Source: Bacteroidales bacterium
GTDB lineage: Bacteria > Bacteroidota > Bacteroidia > Bacteroidales > Paludibacteraceae
Direction of reading: 5' to 3'
Assembly (NCBI GenBank): GCA_900769555.1
Contig: CAAGHA010000043.1
Coordinates: forward strand, 1-64,000
DNA: 64,000 nucleotides
Made by a program: the position numbers and the translations under genes. Positions within the stretch are counted from its first letter, which is position 1, and the number at the start of each line of letters is the position of its first letter. Below, one piece after another: positions 50,301 through 62,300 of the stretch. The notes under the pieces were generated by a model, which was not told where the DNA came from, searched no databases, and saw only the letters and a list, made by a program, of their open reading frames with translations.

Positions 50301-53300
50301 GTGTATGCGTAGGTGCTACGGATACGCTAATTGCAATTGGACAACCGGTGGAATATGAATGGTACAAAGGAAGCAGTGTTCAAAATGGAGCCGAAATCGC
50401 ACAAACTGACAAGGGTGTTAGCGATTCATTGTATGTCACTGTAGATAACGATGTTACTTATACCGTTGTGGGAATCAGTGAATATGGTTGTAAAACCACA
50501 ATGAACACCAATATTTATGTAAAACCTGCACCAACATTAAGTTATGCGGGAAACACTCATATTTGTGAAGGTACTCAAGTGACGTTAACACCCGGAGGAG
50601 CAGATACCTATCGTTGGGAATGGAAAAAAAATGGAAAAGACACGGTAAGTAATTCGATTGTTTTAAAAGACTTTCCTGCCGGAACAGACAAAGTTACCTA
50701 TACACTGATTGGAACCAAAGATGGTTGCGATGCAAGATTAGAGATACCTGTAACAATCCAAGAATCACCAAAGGTAAAAATCACCGGAGAGAGTTCAATT
50801 TGTAAAGGAGAAAAGGCCGAACTTGTTGCAAGTCCGGATGGGAACTATACAATAAACAACTACACTTGGGTAGGCTTAAACAACAACCAAGCATCTGCGT
50901 CTGTCTCCCCTATCTCGCAACAAATCTACGAAGTGATAGGATATGATGCAACAGGATGTCCCGGTAGAGCAACCCACACAATAAACGTCAATGAAAATCC
51001 GATCATAATCATTGAAGGAGACGATAAAATGTGTGAAGGTAGCACTATCAAACTAACCGCAACCGGAGCAAATAAAAATTATCAATGGGAATCGGATATA
51101 GATAATAATATCAATTCGACCGGAGCTAGTCTTGATGTTTCTATAACAGAAGGTCAATATTTAACACAAACCACCATAACTTATACGGTTAAAGCTGAAA
51201 ATACTGAGGGTTGTCCGGGTGAAGGTCAAAAGACAATTACAGTTTACAAAAAACCGGAACTGACAATCAATGCAAGTGACATCTGTAGAGGAGATATGGT
51301 AGATATGACTGTTGATGGTGCAGCTACTTATGTTTGGAACAACAATGAAAATATAACAGGAACACGCTTTACAGATACAAATGTTCCTCTAAATGCAACA
51401 GAATATACAGCAATTGTAAGAGGTACAGAAAATGGATGTACAACAACAATAGAAAAAACAATAAAGATTAACGAAAGACCGGAAATAAAGATTTCAGGTC
51501 CTCTCGCCTATTGTGAACACGATAAAATTACATTGACAGCACAAGGAGGTAGTGAAGGAAATTACAGATGGAGTACCGGTTCAACAGAAGACAAGTTGGA
51601 AATTATTGCTAAATCCAGCTTAACCGATATCACTTTAATTGGTAAAAATGAACATGGCTGTACAAACGAAGCAACAGTTTCCTTAGAAATCATGCCTCTG
51701 CCAAATATCCGAATTGAAGAACCTGAGAGCAAAGAGGTTTGTAAAGGAACAGAAATTGAATTAAGCGCCTTGGGTGGGAATAGTTACAAATGGAGGAATA
51801 AAACAAAAAATGAGGCTATAGATGATTGCACAAATCCATGCGCTACAATTCACCCAACAATTGAAGCGACAACAACTTTCACTGTAGAAGGAACAGAAAC
51901 TCATACCATTAACGGAGAAGTGCTAAATTGTGTATCATCTGCAGAAATATCAATAATAGCAAGACCTATTCCGGAAGTAGAAATTTCAGGAAACGATGCC
52001 ATCTGTCCGGGAAGCGCAGCAAACCTAACTGCTGTTAATCAAAATAATCAAGCAATTATTTCTGAATGGCAATGGTATATCTTGGACAAAGATAACAATG
52101 CTACTCAGCTCCCTGACAACAAGAGTTTTATTAATACGGGCTCTTTAAATAAAGAAACAAAATATATTGCAAAAGCCATATCAAACTCAAATTGTATTGG
52201 AACTGATACAACAACGGTAACGCTACATGATACTGTTGTAGTATCAATAGATGGTGCTGATTATGTATGTGAAAATGGTACTATCAACTTAACAGCAGTG
52301 ACAGTACCGGATGCAAATGACTACATATACAATTGGTCTCCACAAGGTGCAAAACAAGTGGAAACAGGCAACTTACATCTAACAGAAACAACAATATTCA
52401 ATCTTAGCATTACAGACAAAAACAGTTGTATTAGTAATGCAAAACCGAAAAAAGTAGAGTGGATTCCGTTGCCAAAGATTACAATAGCTCAAGACCCAAC
52501 CGGGAATATCTGTTCAGGAAACAATGATGTAAAATTGTCAATCACATCAAACAAAGAGGCTGCAGATATGGACTATTACAATTGGTTCCGCAGTAACGAT
52601 GTAAAAATAAATGATGAAAATGATAACGAGATAAAATCCAACGAAATATCATTCAAAGACTTAACAGCCACTACAACAATTAAAGCGATTGGAGTAGATA
52701 AATATGGTTGTCAATCGGAGAAAGAGATACACGTGATAGAGATACAAGATGCACCCGACTTGACCATTACTGGAGTGACTAAAGCTTGTAAAGGTGACAT
52801 CGTTCAACTAACAGCATCATCTAGTAAAAATGCGAAGATTTATTGGGAAAATAATGAAGAAGTAGATGGTCCAAGAAGCATCTCTTTGAATCAAGTAGGA
52901 ACAGTAACATTCAGTGCAAGTATTGAAGTAAATGGATGTACAACAATTAAAAAACATCAAATTGAGGTTTCTGATATTCCTACTGTGACACTTAACAGTG
53001 ACAATGGAAAAAATTATGTATGTGAAGGTGAATCGTTGAACTTAACAGCCCAAACTGATGGAAGCGATGTAAGTTATAAGTGGAATATCTCACCATCTAC
53101 AACCGCCAATGCAACAATAAAACCTACAAGTAGTCCAACAACTGCCAGTGTAACTGTTACAAACGAAAATAGTTGTAGCTCTACCACCTCATTCAATATT
53201 GAGATTAAATCCAATCCAATATTATACATTAACGAGGAGACTAATGGTGAAGATGCAATCTGTGTTGGAAATAAATTTGATTTAAATGCAAGCGGTAATG

Positions 53301-56300
53301 ATCAAAACCAATACCAATGGTACACAGAAGACGTAAACGGAAACAAAACTTTGGTTGCAACCGGTGAGAACATAGAGAAATATTCTCCAACAATCAACGA
53401 GACAACAAAGTATATTCTTACGGGAAATAATACATTCGGATGTTTGGGTGAAGCAAAATTCACTGTAAACACCAAAGAGTATCCAAAAGTGATTGCTCCA
53501 GATACAACCTCATGTAAGGGAATGCCATCGACTGTAAAAGTGACCGATGGAAATGCAGACTACTATACATGGGAATGGACTGAAGGTAACGAGAAAAAAA
53601 GTGTCAATGGTGTCTCTTATTCTGAAATATTGACAGAAACAAGAGTGTACCAATTGACAGGAACAAAAGATGGATGTACAACAAATCCTATCTCCGTTGT
53701 AGCAAAAGTAAATGAATTACCGATATTAACAATTGCTGCAAAACATAACAAAAATGAAGAACCTGTCGTAATGTGTTTTAATGACATAGACACATTGATT
53801 GCTTCAGGAGCTAAATCATACTCATGGTCTAAAATTAGTGGATTAACACAAAGTGAAGAGCAAACAGAAGAGGCTGAAATAATTCCAACATCAGTCGGTG
53901 AACATATCTATAGTGTATCAGGAACAGATGATAATGGCTGTACCAATACTCAAGAGATTACAGTTAAAGTAAATCCACTTCCTATTGTATCAATAAGTGC
54001 AACGCCTTCAATTTGCTATGGATCAGAAACTGATTTAGTTGTTGAAGGAGCAGAATCATACCATTGGAGTTGGACAACAAACGGGCAAATGGAAGAAAAT
54101 ACAACTGATAAAGTAAACAAGAAGTTGTATGCAACAACCTTATTCAATGTAATAGGAACAGATGCAAATGGTTGTTCTAGTTTACCTGTAAAACAAGTAA
54201 TCACAGTAAAAGATGCTCCTACCCTATCCTGGACTCCGGATACGTTGAGCATCTGTAACGGAGAGAATGCCACTCTAACCATCAATGGTGCCACTTCCAT
54301 TGATTGGGAAGATAATATCACAACCGGAAGTACTCGCACATTCTACAATCTGAATGCGAAAGATGCTGTAAAAGGTATCATCAACTACTCTTTCAAAGCA
54401 TGGAACAACGGATGTTCAAAAGATACAACCATCGCTGTAAGAGTTAATTCGTTGCCTGAAATTACATTCGAGACAACTAGTGGAAGAGATAAAAATGGAC
54501 AACGAATCGTCTGCGTTAACGAAGAGTTTACTTTAAAAGCTGTATCCGAAGGTAGTAGCTTTGTATGGAATACAACAGAGAGTGCAGAGAGTATCACAAA
54601 AAAACATAAAAACACAGGTGTTGTAAACTACATCGTAACCGCAACCAAAAAGTATGGTAACACACAATGTAGCAACAAAAACACTTATACTATCAATGTT
54701 GTAGAGAATCCTACCATTAAGATTAATAGTGAGATTGCTGGAGACACTGCAGTATGTAATGGTAATCAATTTACACTGTCCGCAAGCGGAATAAATGGCA
54801 ATGGTTACACCTGGTATGAAAATGGAACACCTAAAGCTCAAATTGCTACCGGTGTAAGCAGTTACACTTCAACAGCAACAAACAATGTAAGTTACTATGT
54901 TGAAGCAAAAGATGAAAATGAGTGTGTTGGAAATGCTACATTCGACGTGGTGATAAAAGAAAATCCAACATTTGATGTTAGTACAAAAGCAATATGTTCA
55001 GGAGAGACAGCAAATATCAATTTGACCAATCGTTCTTCTAACACTCAATTTGCATGGTCTTGGAACAACGGTACGGGAAATATTGAAAATGCAACTTCCG
55101 TTAGTCATAAGTTGGAACAAGAGAGAACATATACAATTACCGCAAACAAGGAGAATTGTATCACTCAAAAAGAGATTACTGTAACTGTTAATGCTCTTCC
55201 AGAATTTACAATTGAAGGAAAAACTGAAATTTGTAATAAAGAAGAGGTTAATCTATCGGTAAAAACTAATGATAATACATTATATAGTTACGAGTGGACA
55301 AACAATAGTGGAACTAATATCTCGAATAGTGAGTCTATAAGCGAAAAACCTAATAGCTCAACAATTTACAGAGTTAATGTTAAAAACAACACAACAACTT
55401 GCTCTCAAACAAAAACTTTAAATATAACTGTTAATCCTTTGCCTATTTTGAGGATTGAACAAGAAAATGCAGCTTGCGTTGGCAACACGGTAAATTTAAT
55501 TGCAAGCGGAGCAGATTTTAGCTACAAATGGCTAAAAGAATCAAAAGATGAAAGCGGAGATAATCAAAACACAATCTCTATTCCGATTACAGCCCAAAGT
55601 GCAGAGGACACTATCGTGTATGTTGTGGGAGAAAATCAAAAAGGCTGTATTGATACAATTAGTTACTCACTAACAAAATTAGAAAAACCGGTTATCACAA
55701 TCAGTGGAATAAATGATCGTTGCGTTGGAGATGGAGAAAAAACAATAGTACTATCCGGAGCAACCAAATACACATGGACTTCTGAAGGAAATTATGTTGG
55801 AAATACATTTACTGAGAAATTAACAAGCGATAAGACTTATACCGTTAAGGTTGAGTCGGGAGAATGTATGGCAGATACAACATTCAAAGTAAAAGTAAAC
55901 AATTTGCCAAATGTTTACATAACTGCAGAAAATGGATTAAGTAAAACTGATACGACAATTTGTTTGAACGATGAGATCAATTTAGTTGCAACAGCTACCA
56001 ATTGTGAATACAAGTGGAATACATTGGAAACAACAAATATGATTCCGGCAAAAGCGACCTCTTTGATTGCTCAAAAATACAATGTAATAGCTACGGATAA
56101 AACCACAAAATGTTCAAACAAAGCAGAATATGTTGTGAATGTAAATCCTTTGCCTAACGTTCAAATTCAAGTCGATGAATTGGCTTATTGCAAAGACACA
56201 AAGGTAGAATTAAATGCAAACGAAATCTACAATAGTTACCTATGGAGTGCTGACGGTAATACAAAAGGATCAAATAAGACAATCAAATACACATTAGATA

Positions 56301-59300
56301 AAACAACAAAATTCAGACTTGATGTTGTCGATAACAACAAGTGTAAGAATTTTGACACAATAGAAATTGTTGCAAAAGATTATCCTATTTTTGCAGTAAA
56401 TGCTCCTGCTGTATGTTATGATAAATATCCAACACTTAGTGTAGATAAGAATAATAGCACTGCGGACTATTATATATGGCCGGATGGAACAAACAACAAC
56501 TCATCCTGGACTGCTAGTACAAGTCTCAAAGAGGAAATAAGTTATAAGGTTACCGCTTCTAAAAATGGTTGTACTGTAGAAAAGAATGTAAAAGTTCCTC
56601 TATTTAACTTACCGAAAATCTCTTTTGAGGTTAATGGTAAAGCTGTAACAGGCAACTACGAAGTATGCTCCAATGATAATCAATTGACAATTGAAGCAAA
56701 AGTAAGTAGTGATAATTTACAAAATGTTCAGTACAACTGGGAACAAGGAACAACAACTTCTGAAATAGTAGTAACACCTACAGACAAAACCAATTACTCG
56801 ATAACAGTTACCGATGGAAATGGATGTATAAACAATGCAATTCAAACAATTATTGTTAATGAACCAAGCATAGTAACAATAGAGGGTGTAAAAGAATCTT
56901 GCGAAGGAAATGAATTCAAATTAACTGCAACTGGTGCAAATTCCTATGAATGGAAGGTAACACCTGATAACACAAGCAACTATACAATCGACGGAAATAT
57001 CCTTAACTATAAAGGAATTCAAGAGAATGTAACATTTGAAGTAATCGGAACAAATGGAAAGAATTGTAAGAGTGATGCTGTTAGTCATACCGTTACTATG
57101 ATTGCTAATCCTGCACTAACAATCATCCCTTCACCTGACCAACGATCAGTATGTAAAGGTAGCAACCTAAGTTTAACGGCAACATCCGGAGCTAATGTCG
57201 CTATCCAATGGGAAGGCTCTGAAATCGGATATTTGGATTATCGTTTCAATGCTGAAGAATCCGGCGAAAAAGTGCTAAAAGTAACAGCTAAAACTACTCA
57301 AGGATGTAAGAATGACTCAATTGTAAAAATTATCGTAAACGATTTACCGACGTTTACAATTAAAGGAAACGACTTCTGTTTGGGAACTACAACTGAGTTA
57401 AAAGCAGAAGGAAATGACTTATCATTCTCTTGGGTAGGATTCTCAAAAAATGTCAATCCGGTAAATGTTAGTAAGAGTGGAACTTACAAAGTAACCGGTA
57501 CAGATGGAAACAACTGTTCAAGACAAGACTCAATCAGTGTTACAGCCTTTAGCAATCCGGACTTTATCATTACACAACAAAATATTTCTTGGAGCGACGA
57601 TAATACGGCTTGTAAAGATTCTACGATTACATTGGCTGCTCAAGGGGGGAACTATACTTATGATTGGTACACGAAAGAGAATGACATCTTAACAGAGTTC
57701 CAAAAGTCATCATCTACAATTGAACCAACCATAACAAGAGATGTAATATTTGTAGCAAATGCGACAATTAAACATAACGAAAATTTACAATGTGAAACAC
57801 AAAAAGAGTACATTGTAAAGATAAAAGAGGCTCCAATATTCGAATTGGATGCACCAACTGTCTGCGCCGGAAATACTTCAAGAATCAAGGTTAAAAATGG
57901 CGTAAATGGAACTACCTACGAATGGAAATGGGATGGTGGTTCACAAGCCGGAGGAACGTACCACGAAGAGATACTCACTGCAAATAAAGAGTTTATTGTT
58001 ATTGGTACAAAAGATCATTGTTCATATCAAGTTGTAAAAACTGCAGAGGTTTATGAATTACCTCAAATGAGTGCAATCACAGGAGCAGATAATGATGTTT
58101 GTATTGGTGACACAGTCATACTGAGTGAAAATGCAACAACAAACAACACTCCTCTCACCTACTCTTGGAAAGCAAATAAAGATTTAGGTAGTATAATCGA
58201 CAAAGAGAGTGAATCTACAAGAGTTTCACCTACTCAAATTGGAACAAGAACTTATACAGTAACAGCAACCGACAATAAAGGTTGTAACAATACTATATCA
58301 AAAGAGATGTTTGTCAATCCGTTACCAAACGTAAAAGTGATTGGTGAGACCGAAATATGTGTTGGACAAGAGACAAACTTAACCATCGATGGTGGTTATG
58401 AAACTGCTTGGTTCGAATATGATAAAGCAAACAAAAAAATTGGGAAAGAATTGTTTAAAACCATTAATGGAACAGAAAATGGATTTAAACAGAAGATTGA
58501 TAATGTAACATCATTCTACGTTGAAATCTTAGACGAAAATGAATGTAGCAACGGAAAAGTGGTCGATGTTACATTAAAGACACTACCTAATATCCAATTG
58601 GTGGGTCAAACTAAAATTTGTAAAGGTGATGAAACTACCATTTCGATTTTAGGTAATTCAGGTGGTAAAAACTACTTCACAAATGCTGCAACAGGCGAGT
58701 TTGAAACTGAGTCTGTAACATCTAAAGTCTTGTCTCCAACTCAGACAACAACTTACAAAATCAGAGTTGAGACTGCTAATAATTGCATTATAGATACTTC
58801 AATCACAATCATTGTAAACCCTCTTCCTGAAATTACAATCAATGGAGTTAAAGAAGGGGAATCAATAATTTGTATGAAAGATCAAATTGAATTGCAGGCT
58901 GCCTCTAATACAAACAGTGAGTTTACTTGGAACAACAGAGAAACATCTGAAACAATAACTGTAGCTCCTCTTGCTTCTACTCAATACTATGTAGAGGGTG
59001 TTGATAATGTAACTCGTTGTAGAAATACGGCTACATACAATATTGTAGTAAAAGAACTTCCAACCATCATTATAAAGGGAGAAAGTTATACTTGTAAAGA
59101 TAGTACTGTTACTTTAACGATTTCTAATGCAGTAAACAATTATACTTATGTATGGGAAGACAACAAAGCTACAGGAAAAACATATGAACCTACAATCACA
59201 GAAGATACAGTAATCAGAGTAACTGCAACTGATAACTCGGCACAACAATGTAGTTCAATAGATAGTTTCAGAGTGAAAGTGAAGGAAAACCCGGAAATTC

Positions 59301-62300
59301 AAATTACCAATAATAATCCAATTGTTTGTAAAGGAGATTACTTCACTGTTAATGTTGGTTCAAACTTAGCATCTTGTACTTATAAATGGGAAGGAACTTC
59401 AATCGTTAACAATTCAAATACTCTTCGAGAAAAATTAGATAATGACAAAGTATACAAAGTCTATGTATCTAAAGATGGTTGTACTTCCAATAAAGTCATC
59501 AACGCAAAAGTTTGGGAACTACCAACTGTAACTGCTGAATTGATTAATGACATAAAAGGTGATACAATCTGTCATAACGCTACGGCAGAATTGAAAGCTA
59601 CTGCCAATGGTGGTACTTATCCTTATCACTACAATTGGATAAGTAATGTAATCTCAACCGAAGACTCTGAGACCATAGAAACTGAAAAATTAACCACTAC
59701 AAACAGACCATACTCAGTGATAGTAGAGGTTACTGATAATAATAATTGTAAGGGTTTGGATACAGTTGATATTAATGTTAAACCAAATCCTGTAATACGT
59801 ATTGATGGAGATAAATTCGTTTGTAATGGAATGACCGGAACTTACACGGCAACGGGTGCCGGTGTAGGAGGAACATATTCATGGGAAAGTGGAGAAACTA
59901 CTGAATCTATAACTCCTACAATTGAATCAGATAAAACAATTACTGTTATAGGAACTGATATATATGGTTGTAAAGGAACATCCAATCCGTTTAATATTGC
60001 CATGAAAAATCTTCCTAAACTTATGATTTACGGAGATACTTCGATTTGTGAAGGTGCTTCAACCAAGATCAGTTTATCCGGTGCAGGTGCTGACGAAGAT
60101 AACTATCTATGGACAGAAGGTGAAAACAAAATTTATACAGCCAATAGAACATTATCTCCAAATGTAACAACAACTTACAAGGTAACCGGTACTCAGAATG
60201 GATGTTCTGCCGATAGAACATTTACAATTACTGTAAATAAACTACCGATAATCAATATTAATGATAAAAATAATGGTACGGAGGCAATCTGTTTGAAAGA
60301 GGAGATTGTTTTGAATGCGAACGTTGATAATCCGCAAAATCACACCTTCTTATGGAACAACAACACCCAAGAAAGTTCCATTACAGTAACCCCTGTAATA
60401 GATACAAAATATAGTGTAAGAGTAACAAACAAAGAGACCAATTGTGTACAAGTAGATACGTTTGAAGTGATTGTTAATCCTCTTCCTGAATTTGATATTA
60501 ATGCAGATGATGCCGTTTGCAACAATTCAGACATCAAAGTTTCTCTTGACCCTAAGGATGATAATCTTTGGGAAACATCTAAAGTAATTGTCGAGTGGAC
60601 TAAAGACAACTCTCCTATCACTGTACAAGGAGAAAGTTTCACCGAAACTTTAAGCAAAAAAACTGAATATTCAGTAAAAGCTACTGTCTCAACTACAAAT
60701 TGTTCTGATACAAAGAGTAAAACGGTAGATGTTAAAGAGGTTCCTACCTTGACAATTAATGCTGATGATGATGTATGTTTGGGTAAAGATGTCGAATTAT
60801 ATGTTGAAGGAAATGCTCATACCTACTTATGGCCGGATAATAAAAGAAGATCTGTAAAAAGTTGGAAAGATACCACAAACCACTCTGCCGAAAAAGTCGA
60901 TTACAAAGTAGTTGCTATTAATATCTACTCAGTCAACGGTAAAAATCTTGAATGTAGTACTGAAGAGATTGAAAGTGTAAACATTCGTGAGTTACCAAAC
61001 ATTAAAATTGATGGTCCGGCTCTCGTTTGTAAAGATGAACCTATTGATTTAATTGTATCTGAAATTAGTGATCCGTCACAAGAAGTAACATACAAATGGA
61101 ATACGACCGATAATGATGTTACTGCTAAAATAACTGTTAAACCAACAACAACAAAATCTGAATACAAAGTAACCGCTACAAATGAATACGGATGTACAAA
61201 AGATGCATCTTACAACTTAAATGCTCATGATAAACCAACCTTTAATTTTGGTGGTGAAACTAGATATTGTAAGGGTGAAGATGCAGCAATAAGTATATTG
61301 GGTAACAATGTTCAATCTATTGTATGGAACTATGTAGATGAAAATGGAACTATAATAGATGGTGAAGTTCCTACCACGAATAACATTGCAAAACCTACAG
61401 TTAATGAGGATATTCGATTAAAAGCATTCGTAACTAGCACAGAAGGATGTCAGTCTGAAGGTATAATAGATATTGCTACAAAAGAACTCCCTGTATTAGT
61501 GCCAAATTTCAAGGATGAGGTGTGTGTGGGTTCTCCTTTTGACATCTCTGTATCGGGCGCTAGAACATGGACTTGGAAAGATACTAGTGCAACAACATCT
61601 TCTTTAATTGGTTTGAGAATTTATAACGATACGGATTATACAGTATATGGAACCACTGAAGGTTGTACTTCTGAGAAGGTAATTACAATTAAAACAAAAC
61701 CGTTGCCAAACATTTTAATTAATGATGGAAAAGATACTGCTATCTGCTTCAATGAATCAATAGAATTGAAGGCTACCGGAGGAGTGTTGTACAAGTGGGA
61801 TAATGAAAATCAAACCGACTTCGAAGCAATTGATAAAATAACTAAATCTCCTACCGGTGGTGTAACTTATAAAGTAACAGGTAGAGGTGAAAATGGATGT
61901 GAAAATAGTGCTACAATAAACGTAAGCATTAATGATTTGCCGAAATTTGATCTAAGTTATATCAAAGAAGCTTGCGATAGTACATCTGTCGATATTACAG
62001 CTTCTAATACGGAATTGACTTATTTTTGGAATAATGAAACAACTCCAAGTGTTTCAAATACCTACACAGAAAAAGAGATTAGAAAAGATGTTAAAGGAGG
62101 TGTTTATGGTATTGATAAAAACAATTGTAAGAATTTCAATGAATACAATATCACATGGAAACCAAATCCTAAATTAGTGATTACCGGTAATAATGTTTGT
62201 AAAAATGACCAGGTTTCTTTGAACGTAAAAGATACTTCAATTACAATCAATTACAATACTGAATTTTTATGGGAAGGTATAACTAAGGGAGCTAATTTTA

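Noticed and set aside
57504..57692. 62-codon plus-strand ORF inside giant 2
   Set aside because: It lies in another frame from the main gene; the frame from 47399 reads through this region with normal Ig-like units.
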